A stretch of DNA of 64,000 bases, taken from Telmatactis stephensoni. Taxonomy: Eukaryota; Cnidaria; Anthozoa; Actiniaria; Isophelliidae. Every line of letters begins with the position of its first letter. Within the stretch, counting starts at the first letter, position 1. The translations under genes were made by a program, and so were the position numbers. A model generated the notes under the pieces. The model was given only the letters and a program-made list of their open reading frames with translations. It was not told the origin of the DNA and did not search any database. Of this stretch, positions 13,301 through 24,224 are shown piece after piece. Location of the stretch: NCBI GenBank assembly GCA_029948255.1, contig JALIZF010001484.1, positions 1-64,000 on the forward strand. The letters run 5' to 3'.

Positions 13301-13626
13301 ACACTGAGGCTTTAATGTTATGAACAGTAGTGTCAGTAATGAATCACATTTTATCTCTTTCAGATTTAACACAAGATAGCTCAAATCTAATTGTGATGAT
13401 GTGCCTTAACATAAACAGCATTAAAGATGTTCAAATGACCAGGCAATTGCATCCACTAAAGAAGATGTTTGGATTATCCTACCTAAGAGGGCAAGACAAA
13501 AATACCCATGTTAGGGCCATAGCAAATGCCTTGCTCGATAACAATTATGTCAAAATTGAAGAGGGAGCAGACTTGGCAAAACTTACCAGAGACAACGTTG
13601 CGTGTGTCAAAGAACTTGTGCTTTAA
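10354..13626 (+). CDS. SAM-domain protein, 6 exons, 407 aa; second gene of the CACTA-like element
   Basis: Exons 10354-10591, 10920-11003, 11113-11319, 11519-11621, 11947-12275 and 13364-13626 have GT-AG borders, and all phases close to 1,224 nt with one stop, so the gene looks intact. Residues 1-107 are low complexity: Ser/Asp-rich, with a repeated FGAKIASK/NGAKSLAF-like motif. Residues 108-176 form a SAM domain (VFQWVEENF, LMSERILC, MEKLGLKTIGKQEHFKKLV), a protein-protein or RNA-binding module. A basic stretch (RERRRSLKDK, PPLKKKMK) at about residues 285-315 could be a nuclear signal. I do not recognise the C-terminal 90 residues. Plant CACTA elements encode a second DNA-binding protein beside the transposase, and the position here suggests an equivalent helper. 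A captured host gene is the alternative. Confidence 0.75.
12616..12724. repeat. Hairpin element in the last intron of the SAM-domain gene
   Basis: TTCTTTATCTACAACTCGAG with the adjoining TTTCAAAGTCAAACT returns in inverse as GTTTGACTTTGAAAC..CTCGAGTTGTAGATAAAGAA. A short central direct repeat, CTAATGAAGT, separates the arms. Confidence 0.75.
12869..13104. mobile_element. 236-bp MITE with 47-bp TIRs, TTAA-type flanks
   Basis: The arms start GGTGxTG.TACACGAGACAAC and continue TTGCAAC.ACGATTTTCCGC on both sides. The right flank is TTAA and the left is GTAA, consistent with TTAA insertion as in piggyBac or Kolobok relatives, with one mutated base. It lies in the same intron as the preceding hairpin. 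Confidence 0.75.
13105..13363. other. Intron end with retroelement-like motif
   Basis: GAAGAAGGTCTGAGACCAGA followed by CCGAAACGTCTG at about 13121-13152 resembles the motif found near one end of Penelope-like and some other retroelements. It is too short to assign. The rest is ordinary intron up to the pyrimidine tract before 13364. Confidence 0.3.
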
Positions 13627-14087
13627 GGTTTGATGTCTACAAAACTACAGACAATCATTTTTGTGATAGTTTAAACGTTATGGCATAATATTGGATATCT
13701 TGTGACTATATTAAGTTCAAAGTTCATGTTGAAAGATATTATCGCAACTTTCAAGCTCATTACTTAAATGCATGTGACAATTTGATACATAGCGTATTCC
13801 ATATACTGAATCATTTTGTATATCATTATATTTTGTGTATTGATTGGCTCATTAGAGACCGACACAAATTATACTTAATCGCTCACGATATGAAACTTTG
13901 AAATATGTTTGGCACAATTAGTTTTGTCAATGTTTCAAGGAGTTTAAAGTTTTAGTTTTCCTTATTTAGGATTGTCAATGATTTATATATATGTTTATAT
14001 AGATTGAGTTATCCTAGAATAAATATTTTTTGTGTTATAAAGCATGGTTGTTAGTGGGTAACTGGGATATCTAGCAGTTGTGGGAAA
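13627..14087. other. 3' flank of the SAM-domain gene
   Basis: AT-rich sequence with AATAAA at about 14020, a plausible polyadenylation signal for the upstream gene. No coding similarity seen. Confidence 0.45.
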
Positions 14088-14725
14088 GTGACTTTCCACA
14101 TTTTACCAACTTTGGAAAAGTGATAAACCATTGTGGGTTTTTGGGATATCCATCTTTGGGAAAGCGATTTTCCACATTTACCAAGGAGTTTGGAAAAGTG
14201 ATAAACCATTGTGGGTTTTTGGGATATCCATCTTTGGGAAACCAGTTTTCCACATTTACCAAGGAGTTTGGAAAAGTGATAAACCATTGTGGGTTTTTGG
14301 GATATCCATCTTTGGGAAAGCAGTTTTCCACATTTACCAAGGAGTTTGGAAAAGTGAAAAACCATTGTGGGTTTTTGGGATATCCATCTTTGGGAAAGCG
14401 ATTTTCCACATTTACCAAGGAGTTTGGAAAAGTGAAAAACCATTGTGGGTTTTTGGGATATCCATCTTTGGGAAAGCAGTTTTCCACATTTACCAAGGAG
14501 TTTGGAAAAGTGAAAAACCATCGTGGGTTTTTGGGATATCCATCTTTGGGAAAGCGGTTTTCCACATTTACCAAGGAGTTTGGAAAAGTGATAAACCATC
14601 GTGGGTTTTTGGGATATCCATCTTTGGGAAAACGGTTTTCCACATTTACCAAGGAGTTTGGAAAAGTGAAAAACCATCGTGGGTTTTTGGGATATCCATC
14701 TTTGGGAAAGCGGTTTTCCACTATG
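14088..14725. repeat. 78-bp tandem array, 8 copies
   Basis: TTGGGATATCCATCTTTGGG recurs at 14141, 14219, 14297, 14375, 14453, 14531, 14609 and 14687, exactly 78 bases apart. Each unit also holds TTTTCCACATTTACCAAGGA and GTTTGGAAAAGTG. A length divisible by three keeps long frames open on both strands (up to 277 codons). These are artefacts. Units share TTTTCCACA and GTTTGGAA with the 105-bp array but are otherwise unrelated. Confidence 0.95.
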
Positions 14726-14879
14726 GAAAATTACCAGGAAAGCCCAATTTTCCACATTTGGAAAATAACGAAAACAAATGTGGTTTTTTGAAAAAACCAC
14801 TGTGGAAAAAAGGCATTTTTTCCAAATATGGAAAATATTTGAAAACCATATAAAAACCACATAAAAACCACAATAAATA
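14726..14879. repeat. Right subterminal region with degenerate repeats
   Basis: Short imperfect copies of ATGGAAAA, GGAAAAT and AAAACCAC fill the gap between the 78-bp array and the TIR, mirroring the left subterminal region in style and strand. Confidence 0.5.
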
Positions 14880-14910
14880 CACATGTGGAAATTTGGAATT
14901 TTTTCCTGTG
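14880..14910 (-). repeat. Right 31-bp terminal inverted repeat of the CACTA-like element
   Basis: Begins CACATGTGGAAATTTGG and ends TTTTCCTGTG. It is the exact reverse complement of 2016-2046 and directly abuts Helentron-like coding sequence. Confidence 0.8.
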
Positions 14911-17597
14911 ATATCTCACAAAGTGAAGAGTCTTTACTTCCAGATCAAATAAGATTAATAGATACTAATGAAATTATGAAACGAAGAAAAGTCAAGGCAG
15001 TTATAAGATATCATACACCAAACAAGAGAAAAGAGCCTGAAAAGTTCTTTCATCATTTGCTAGTGCTTTACTATCCTTGGAGAGATGAAAGTAAGCTATT
15101 CGGCAGTCAGGGTACCTATGCGTCAAAATTTTATGACCTTGATATTCAACCTATAGTAGAATACAATAGGTCCATATTTGAACCCAATGTAGATGCAGTT
15201 ACTGAAGCACTTGAAAGTCTAAGAAATAATCAAGGCATCATTCATTCTTATGACTGCATGAATGATCAAGAAAATGATGATATACACACTGAAATTCAAG
15301 ATGACTCCAATACAGAAGAATCTTTTAATGAACAAATACCCTCCCATCTGTCTTCATCATCTGATTCAGATCAACATGCACCATCAGGAATATCACGATA
15401 TACTCAACCTACAGTCATCTCTGATGATGAACTGCGTGTCTGTGTAAGATCTTTAAATAACAGACAGCGATATGCATTTGATCATGTCCTAACCTGGTGC
15501 AGAAACAAAATGAAAAATATGAATAGTCTTAAGCCACAAGAAGTAGAAGATATATTTGTCTTTATCACTGGAGGTGCTGGGGCTGGTAAGAGTCACTTGA
15601 TCAAAACAATATATCATGCTGTAACAAAGACCTTCAGACATGCACCTATGAACCCTGAATTACCATCTGTACTTTTAATGGCACCGACCGGTGTTGCTGC
15701 GATTAACATAAATGGCACAACTATTAACACAGCTCTGGGAATTCCAAAAGAAACAGGTCCTACTTTAAAACCACTAACAGACCAAAATAGAACTCAAATG
15801 AGGCTCTTTCTATCTGAACTGAAGCTTATTATAATAGATGAGATTTCTATGGTTGGTAATACTACACTACTTAACATTCATCAAAGACTAAGAGAAATAT
15901 TTGACTCACCAGCCTCTAAACTTTTTGCTGGAATAAGCATCATTGCAGTAGGAGATATGTATCAATTACCACCAATAAAGAGAAAACCAGTATTTGAAAA
16001 CTACAACAATGATACATATAACCTGTGTCACCCCTGGCATCTATTCACAATGATAGAACTCATTGATATCATGCGTCAAAAAGATGACCAGCCATTTGCT
16101 GAGATGTTAAACAGGTTTCGTAATGCTACCCAAACTGAGGAAGATATAAAGTGCATTCAATCAAGATCAATGGACCCAGCAGATGATAACTATCCATCAG
16201 ATGCTATTCATATATTTGCTGAAAATAGACCTGTCAATGAGCACAACAGTAATAAGCTAGATCAACTACCTGGACCTGTGTTTCAACTTAGAGCAACAGA
16301 TCAGTATCCCTCTAATGTTTCTCAAAATGACATCGACAAAGTTTTATCAAAAGGAAGATCTGAAACAGGCGGACTGGATTATGACATATTTGTCAAAGAA
16401 GGGGCTAAAATAATGCTAACAAACAACATTGACATTGCAGATAGACTGATTAATGGCCAAATAGGGACTATTGTTAAAATAGATGTCAACCAAACTACAC
16501 ACAAACCAACTATTATTTACATTAAATTTGATGATGACAAAGCTGGGAAAAATGCGATTGCAAAATGTAGCAATCCATTTGTTAGAGAAAACAATGTTGT
16601 ACCTATTGAACCAATACTAGCAAGAATTAAAATAAGACCAGGTAAACCATCATCACCAGAAATACAGAGAGTGCAATTTCCAGTCACATTAGCATATGCT
16701 GTAACAATACATAAAGTTCAGGGACTTTCATTGGAAAAGGTTGTAATTAGCTTTGAGTTATTCAAACAGAGATCTTTCAATAATGGACAAATTTATGTTG
16801 CCTTAAGCCGTTCAACTTCCATAAATGGTATTTACATTCTAGGAGAGCTACAAACTAAACATGTAAGAGCAGACCCTAGAGTACACAAAGAATATGAACG
16901 GTTGAGAGAAACTTCACCATTGCACCAACAAAATGTAATTTCAGAACATAACTCGTCATTAACCATTTGTGTTCTTAATGTAAGGTCACTACAAAAACAC
17001 AGCATTGATGTCAAATATGACTCCAATATTTTTAATGCTGATATGATGTGCTTTACAGAAACACAACTTCTCCCTAGTAGCAATGACAATGAAATAAAAA
17101 ATAATTTACATCCCTTCACACTATATAGGCAAGATCATGCCTCTGACAGATATTCCAGTCTAGCTATCTGTTCAAAAAACAACCTGGATATCAAACAACA
17201 TCACTACTTCCCTGAAATTAATGCACTCAAATTTGTTGTTGTCAATGATATGATACCAGTACATTTAACAATTCTTCTACTTTATCGTAAGCATAGTTCC
17301 AGTATTTCACACTACATAAACAGTATTAGGTGTGTTTTGAATAGCCATGAAATAGATGTCATTCTAGGTGACTTTAATATAAATTATTTCAATGATAATG
17401 AGATGCAGCAACTTAATGTCCTCATGGGATCCTCAAACTATAAACAAACTGTTCAAAGTCCAACATTCATATCAACAGGAAGTTTACTAGACCATGTATA
17501 TGTAAGAAATGAAATGCTCAGCATAATTGATACCTCTGTAGCTAATGTGTACTATTCTGATCATGACGCTATTAAAATTTCATTAAATTTCAAATAA
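14911..17597 (+). CDS. Helentron helicase-endonuclease, 5'-truncated (Rep part missing)
   Basis: About 895 codons without interruption. Residues 1-190 match the region between the Rep and helicase domains of Helitrons (FFHHLLVLYYPWRDE). A PIF1-type SF1 helicase follows: GGAGAGKSH P-loop (~220), LIIIDEISM (~305), GDMYQLPP (~347), AYAVTIHKVQGLSL (~595) and YVALSRS (~630). The last 220 residues are an endonuclease/exonuclease/phosphatase domain with CFTETQL, ILGDFNI and YYSDHDAI. Fusion of this nuclease after the helicase marks the Helentron branch of rolling-circle transposons. The HUH Rep nuclease that should lie upstream is absent. Coding sequence starts directly at the CACTA-like TIR, and the ATG at 14883 lies in that TIR and is not a genuine start. 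It is a partial copy, although the remaining frame is intact. Confidence 0.85.
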
Positions 17598-20500
17598 ACT
17601 GTTTAAGTTTACCTGTCCATATTTTTTCTTAAGATATTAACAACATATCATCTCTAGCCAACCAATATTACACAAAATGAAAATTGAAGGTAACTAATTG
17701 CTCACCTTTCCCACTATTATGTGGGATCACTGACACCTTTATGGTGTCTGCAACAACTTCAACCATGGACTGCAGAGACTGCAGAGTGTGCTAATCAATG
17801 TTCTGTTTGAAAATACTTTTTTGACTGGATACTCTAATTTACTTTCAAAATGCTAGTCCTGCCACGTCTCAAATGTGTCTCTGCAGTCCTTGTTAACCTT
17901 CAGCACAAGGTAAGTAAATAAAAATGCTTTTTCAATAGCCAAATCAATCTATTAAGTTATTTAATAACTTATACTTCTTTTGCAGGGTGCTCTTATAAAC
18001 GAAGCTAATCAAAATTTAAAATTAGCTACAATGTATATATCCAAGAATACTGTATTGATAATTTGACTACTGTCTAACATTGTCTATGGCAAACTAAGAG
18101 CTTGTCTTCAAGTACACTGAACAACTAAAAATTGACTCTGTCAGCAAAAGTCCAGTTAAGTATTCAAACAATATTAACACGGGCCAAAGAGACTATGGAG
18201 AGGACAAAAACACTATGGAGACAAAAGCTTACTAGTCTTACTCTAAGAATTACCAGGTCTTAGCCAATCAAAATCGTTTACTTTGAGACGCTTTTGACCA
18301 CAGTAACATTACTGCAAACTATCCAATGACATGCGAGCTGAGTGGTAAGAATTACCATGAACAGTAATGTTACCACTCGCTAGCTCCACATGTTAACGAA
18401 ATGTTGTTAAAATGAAGCTGAAAATTCAATGAAAACGTCCATGGCACTAAGTTTATTGAAAAAAAGTGAAAGCCGGCCATAATATATTGTGTTTGGTATA
18501 AAACAAAACTTAGCATGAATTCGTCCTTATGACATGTCGTTTCCGTTATCTGACAAGCTCGCGCAAAATGAACATTTGACAGATAAGGTACGTGTCACGA
18601 GAAAAGACTGCCAAATTGCGTACTTTGAAATACCTAAACATCGGCATCGTTCAAATCAAAAGTCGTTCTGTAAAATACAATCATAGTCCAACATAATAAA
18701 AAATAATCGTAAATTACTAATTAAAAATAACCGTAAATCATATTCGTGAAAATTGAAATACTGGATTGCAAAGGTTTATAAAAACTGTCACCATCTTCGC
18801 GCCTTTTCTTTGGCTGTTTAAAATACGATTGAAATACGTACCAAAACAATTACAGTATAAAAGTATAATTGCATCAGTCCTATTCTTCTTCTACTGATCA
18901 AAACTGGCTATCAGTAGCACTTACAAATTGACACTCTTTGTAGACAACTTGATACACAATTAACGTCGCGCCATTTCTTTGCTCGAGTCTCGTCAACAGA
19001 AAATGATGTACCGATCGTGTTTTCATCTGCGATCTGAAATTGCACATGCACTGATGAAAACTTTTCCAAAAAGTGGGACTAAATAGAAGTGGAGATGGAA
19101 CGAGTAAAATCCTAAGGTTCAACATGTAACATTTAACTGACCTCGTAATTGTAATATTTTCCCAGTCACAACAGCACGTGTTTGCTGACTCTGTCAGCCC
19201 TTCCATGCGGTGTAGAACCCTTGTCGTAAATCAAGCGAAAGACTTTTTTTTAGGTTTGGTACTGTCTTTCATCCCAAAGGCTAAAAGGAAGAAGCAGCTG
19301 GAATCGTAGAGAGATGCTACTTTTCAGCTCCACTACTCCGCTCAAAGCACGTGCCGAATCGTCGACAGCGAGGCTTACTGTATAAACAGATCAAGATCGA
19401 ATTTCACACAAGAACTGAAACCGGCATTTTAGCTTATTTTAAAAGATCTAAAGAGCCGGAATGTTTTGTATTGCTTAATTCCAAGCAAGTTACCGATATA
19501 CATGCATATATACGCATATATGCTTTCTCTCTGGATCCCCCAGGACGTTAGAACTGATTGCTTAGTAACGTTACTCGATGGCTGCCTTTTAATTGGATAC
19601 GCTGTAGTAACATTACTTCAACTTGGTAATACAAGCGGGAAAAATTCGAACAGAAACAATGCTGCAGTCTTTAAGTATAAGTGATATATTTTACTGTTAC
19701 GACCTACAGTTCAATAATATTCATATTTATTTACAGTTTAATGCTGATTCGCTGTTGGCTATTTTATTTGACCGGCAGCCGGACATGGACCTCAAAATAC
19801 TATTTGTCCTGCAGTTCTTTATTCTTGAAAATTTCTCAACGGAAAAATGTACTCGATTCAAAGTATTCTATCGTAAATAGAGCTGTTAGCTAGTAGAGCA
19901 GGTAGAGCTAGCTATTTCGACATCACCACACAATCTCTTACCATTTCTAAAGAAGGATACAAACCTTGAACCGAACACAATTTTTGTTTTAGGGGAAATT
20001 TCCGAAAATTGAAAACGTGAGATAGACCGGCTGCCGTCGTTTAAACACTTTATTTGTGAACTGATTAGTTAGAGGTGCAAATCTGTTATTGAACTGGCTC
20101 CTCTTAATTTATAAATCAACACGGTATGCCCGATTAAGGCTTCACTGTAAAGGTGACCTCTCTTCTTTAATAGTAACATTACCAACGAGTGCTCACATTT
20201 TGCTGTCAGAAAGACTGGCTTTCGACAGGACTCCGTGAAAGTTGATCTTAAGACTCAGTAATTCTTACACTGATCGGTAACATTACCAAATGGAGGAAAA
20301 CTCTTCTAGTAAGTTCATAGCGTTGTCATTGCACCACTTTTTGCCACAGGTAACCCACTGAATTAAGAAAAAAACAGCCACAAAAGGTAAAGACAGAAAG
20401 ATCGTAATATTTTATACTATGATTATACCTAGCTTTGTACAGTACAAAAATCATGGTAAATGCATCGTTTTACGGGTGTAAGGAATTTTGAACGTCAATT

Positions 20501-21050
20501 TGTCACAAATTGGCAAATAAAGAATGATTTTTTTTAATAATGAACATTTTAGGCAGTAGCTTTCAGAGCATGCGGGCGGTGGACGCAAATCTGACTTTCA
20601 TTCCCTTGGCCTAATAAAAAGTTACGGTCGTAATGGCTTTTTCCAGCATTCCCAACAATGAAATTAACCCACTTTTAACCGTAATCGTAAGAAAGCCCGA
20701 AAATATTAACGGTAATAGCCACCACCCCATTGAGACCCTCGTCTAGTATTAGACTAGTATTGCTGTGGGAATGGATAAAAAATTTCAAAAAAAAATTTTG
20801 AATGTGCTGCATTTGAAGTGTGCATAAACAATCATACGGTAATTTGGCAGAAATTTATTAAGAACGTTTTAATCTAAGAAGTTATATAGTCAACAATTTC
20901 ACTGAACACAAGATACAAATGAACAATGGAGATATCATAAACGATATGTAAAAGCAATAACTTTTAAATAGCTTTTAAGGTAAACGCAAACGGTATAAAT
21001 AACTGAGTTAGAACAGTTCCTGAAAATAGTGTTTAAAAGAAATATAAAGT
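17598..21050. other. Non-coding stretch after the Helentron remnant
   Basis: No convincing coding exon on either strand. The first few hundred bases may be the Helentron 3' tail, but I could not fix a CTRR-type end. From 18.2 to 20.3 kb the palindrome GTAACATTAC and variants recur (see separate entry). Confidence 0.4.
18303..20286. repeat. Cluster of the 10-bp palindrome GTAAYRTTAC
   Basis: Perfect copies lie at 18303 (GTAACATTAC), 18364 (GTAATGTTAC), 19565 (GTAACGTTAC), 19607, 20173 and 20277, the last extended to GGTAACATTACC. A looser GGTAAGAATTACC lies at 18344. Six exact self-complementary 10-mers in 2 kb is more than expected by eye for AT-rich DNA. They may be protein-binding sites. 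Confidence 0.5.
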
Positions 21051-22294
21051 TCAAAGGAATGACAAGTCCTTGATGGATTCTGTGTCTTGTTGGTATGTAA
21101 TTGACATGGGAGGCAGTGACAAGAGTGCACCATAGATGTCATCATCAGAGCTGTTGATTGTGGCCTGTTCAGTGTGGCTGAGCATCACCTCGATAGTGGC
21201 AAGAAAAGCAGTAAGCCAAGTACTGGTCTGTTGTTCGCCTGGATCTTGGTAAGAGACATTCAAGCGGACGGCTAGGCCTCGATTACAACTTGCTGGTCTT
21301 TGGACAGCGCCACAGTGTGCACATTTTACCATTGGTTCATCCAAGAGTTCGGTAATCGCCTTTCCACATCTTTGACATACTATCCACGATCTCAGATTCT
21401 CTGCCATGTTGACAGCCGTGACGTTGATGGTTGACGTTGCGGGCGATGAGAGTTCATCTACCTCTTCATCTTCGAGCTGAAATAGGAAAGTAAAGAAAAA
21501 CATGTAAGTTTAATGTGTTAAAGAAAAGTATGTTTTGTGTGTGTGTGTGAGCCGAAAGGTAGAGGAAATAGATGGCAAGAAGAAATATTACGCTTCAGTT
21601 CTATGAAACATACCGTTGGACACTCAGTGCAGGCCGCCGGAAGAACTCGGTTTGAGGAGTTGTTGACAGATTAGTTGTGCCTTGGTACAACTTTAGCCGA
21701 AGATTAGTTATCATATAACAGCTGCCACTTGTGACATCATCAATTTGGCTGCCCCACAATGTTAAGCGGAAGGATGCTTTTTGATCGACAACGACAACGT
21801 TTTCCAAGCAGATCATTTCTTGTTCGTTAATATAGACAGACTTTGGCAAAGCGCTGCCTTTGTAGACACGGCATTTGATAGTGACGAGTTGTCCTGGCTG
21901 TAATTCATGCAAAGAATCAATGGAGACCATCTGTGGTCGTTCGTTTGGCATCTCAGTGTAGTGGAATGGAACATCTCTCAAACTTGCTTTTTCAACTCAG
22001 ATATTCAGATATTTATTGTGGAGATCGCTAGGAGCAGAAGGAAAGAAAATACCTTTTGTTGACAAAGAGATCATTGTTGTCGGTGACAGATCTCCGCAGA
22101 TTCTTCAATTTGATAGGACTTTGACATTCTTCGTAAGATTTCAAAGTACGTTGCATGGCTGGCTCAAAGCATACTGCTCTTTTAAACGTTTGATCGCCTG
22201 TTTGAACATGAAAGTTGAAGAAATAAGTTTTTCCTCTTTTACTCGTCTTTGTAGGCGAAACGGAATGCACATATCCTGACAAAGACTCGGCCAT
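21051..22294 (-). CDS. RPA1-like single-strand DNA-binding protein (OB folds plus zinc ribbon)
   Basis: Three exons: 22294-22053, 21982-21610 and 21476-21051, about 346 residues. The start has good context (AAGATGGCC). Residues 1-80 (SGYVHSVSPTKTSKRGKTYFFNFHVQ) look like an OB-fold entry strand set. Residues ~95-205 form a second OB fold (GQLVTIKCRVY, FRLTLWG, YMITNLRLKLYQG). The last exon carries a zinc ribbon, CQRCGKAI..VKCAHCGAVQ, as in the RPA70 DNA-binding domain C. The second intron closes in frame only with donor TAT|GTTTCA; the better-looking donor CG|GTATGT four bases earlier would shift frame. RPA-like proteins are known Helentron cargo and a Helentron remnant lies 3.5 kb away, but the gene is on the opposite strand, so the link is an inference. 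Confidence 0.65.
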
Positions 22295-22450
22295 CTTAAC
22301 TTCTTTTCTGGATCTAGCGATTGTAATAATGAGCTGCGATTGTGAACCATTTGGTATTTATATGACGATAGCGGATCCAAACGCACCAATCAAAGTATTA
22401 GTTGAAATTTGCCGAAGTAAAGCAGCCAATGAGTGATTAGGGGGCGTGGC
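22295..22450 (-). promoter_or_regulatory. Promoter of the RPA-like gene
   Basis: On the minus strand, a TATA element CATATAAATACC lies at about 22363-22352, roughly 60 bp before the ATG. It is preceded by two CCAAT boxes, in ATTGGTGC near 22390 and ATTGGCTG near 22425. This is a standard RNA polymerase II arrangement. Confidence 0.6.
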
Positions 22451-24224
22451 TTCCGTGGATCAGTATAAATGTTGGCAAGGGCAGACGCTTGAGAAAACAG
22501 ATGGGATTTTACCGCGAGCAAGTAGGAAGTATGGCAAAGGCCATGTCACATAACGCGATTTTTCCGGCTTGCAACTTTTCTCGCGAAAAAAATTGTTGCA
22601 AGTTGCACGAGCCTTTTCTACAGTACGTCTAACATCGACTCGCGCGACTTGAAATTTTCATATATTTTTATTTTTGATGCGCAAAAATTTGCAAATTCGG
22701 CGAGCTTAAAACAAATACAAAAGTGAAACTCGATCACAATCTTGACAAATAAGACTTACTTTTAGTTTTGTATATCATGAGAACAGAAGGGCGTTTTGCA
22801 TGCGATGTAGTTTGCGTCTATAAAACAGCACAAAGTGATTGTTGGCAATTGTTCGCCTCGTCAAAAGTCTAGTCGATGAAAGGCAAAACGAAGCACAAAT
22901 ATTTTACAGTCATCTCTCCAATGGAAATTCAACGAAAGCTCACATATTTTAGATACAAGAGGCAAGGAGTCAATTTAGAAAAAGATATTGGATCAGCATA
23001 ATGAAAAGAAGTTAGCTGCTAGTAAAGACAAGTGCTCACCGCTGATAAAACTTGGAGTGCGAAGTCGGCCGCTTTGTTGTCAAAAATCACTGAATGAGCA
23101 AAACGAAAACAAATACTTTTCAGATGTTTTTCTTTAAACTTAAGAAAGAAATTCAGACTCCTGAATGAAATTCAGCTATTCACCTAGCTAAAACAATCTA
23201 ACATTGGGTTAAACTGGACTGCGTGATAACAGCTTACCTTTTTGTCACAGCCATTCGGTTCACTTTTGGCCAAAAAATATCGCTTTAGTTCACACAAAGT
23301 AAAACGAAATGCGAGTCGACATGTTCCCCTCCATAATGACAGACAACTGGCGTTACTATAGATCGTTTCCTTAATGATTCGTCCTCCAAATTGCTCAGAA
23401 AGACTCAAAACACAATCCATTTTCAGGCCATTTTCAGTGCTGTCTGTCTGTATGCCCGTACAAAGGTGCCCATCAGCCAATCAGAGCTCGTTCTAAAAAT
23501 AGCTCAGCTAGTTCGATGATGGTTCCACTGAGTAGCGCCAGATGGACTCCCCTAATAATTTTCCCCTGATCTCATCGATAAATATCTCAGCAGCAGTTGT
23601 CTTCTGCTCTGTTTTGGCTCAAATTCTACTAACAAAACTTTTGATAACAGCTTACCAATCCAAGGTGTTGCATTTACTTGGGTTACCACAGGGTTACCAG
23701 CAAAGAAGCTCCTTTGCTAGTAGCCTAAGTGAATGCAATATTTTTTGTCTATATAGTTCATTGTGTTCTAGGGCTGCTTGTGCATGAACAGTTGGGTCAA
23801 TCAACAACAACACAAATAAATTAAACTGGCAACCTGTTTATCTTGTAAATGAACACAACTTGTCCAAATCACAGCAAAACAGCTGCTGGTTGCCACAGAC
23901 AACTCGCCTCTATTGTATAAACAGCAGTAACAGTGCCTCTCCCATAGCCCAAGTGATGCAATATTTGCATCTAGGTAATGTAAGACCACAGGTATCCCAA
24001 GCTCATTTTCTGCGGTCTTCGAACAATGGAGAAATGATAAGAAATGATAAGAAACTAATGCGGATCTAAAAAAATTCACAGACGTCCTTTCCCTCAGAGG
24101 TCTGCAACATCTAATGATGTGATTGGATGAAGGTCGGTTATGTTTTATGATGCACTGCATACCACGCCTCGCTCAATTCTACCTGGGCACGAGTAAACGC
24201 ACCGTTGTGCGTCTAGTTCTTTTA
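22451..24224. other. No gene recognised
   Basis: CAGTATAAATG near 22460 could be a TATA box facing right, but I find no convincing gene behind it. A small hairpin (GCAACTTTT..AAATTGTTGC) lies near 22580-22610. Short frames on both strands show no recognisable motif. Confidence 0.35.

Larger units (their letters stand above)
2016..14910. mobile_element. Candidate 12.9-kb CACTA/EnSpm element with two genes
   Basis: The outer 31 bases (2016-2046, starting CACAGGAAAAAATTCC) are the exact reverse complement of 14880-14910. CACTA/EnSpm elements begin CACNG and carry subterminal repeats. Here a 105-bp array sits inside the left end and a 78-bp array inside the right end. Between them lie a TNP2-like transposase gene (minus) and an intact SAM-domain gene (plus), head to head. 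This matches the family plan of TIRs, subterminal repeats and two gene products. One feature does not fit: the three flanking bases are AGG on the left and ATA on the right, so there is no 3-bp target duplication. The right flank is Helentron coding sequence while the left flank is not. One end may therefore have been rearranged. Confidence 0.7.

Noticed and set aside
14883..14910. ATG at 14883 as the true start of the helicase gene
   Set aside because: The codons to 14910 are the CACTA-like TIR. Helentron-like sequence begins after it, so the fusion is accidental.
14051..14919. Open frames up to 277 codons on both strands
   Set aside because: They lie over the 78-bp tandem array. The unit length is a multiple of three, so frames stay open by repetition. 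The proteins are the same repeated 26 residues.
17598..18200. Helitron 3' terminus (CTRR plus hairpin)
   Set aside because: Several CTAG- and CTAA-like ends occur, but none has a clear hairpin at the right distance, so no boundary is called.
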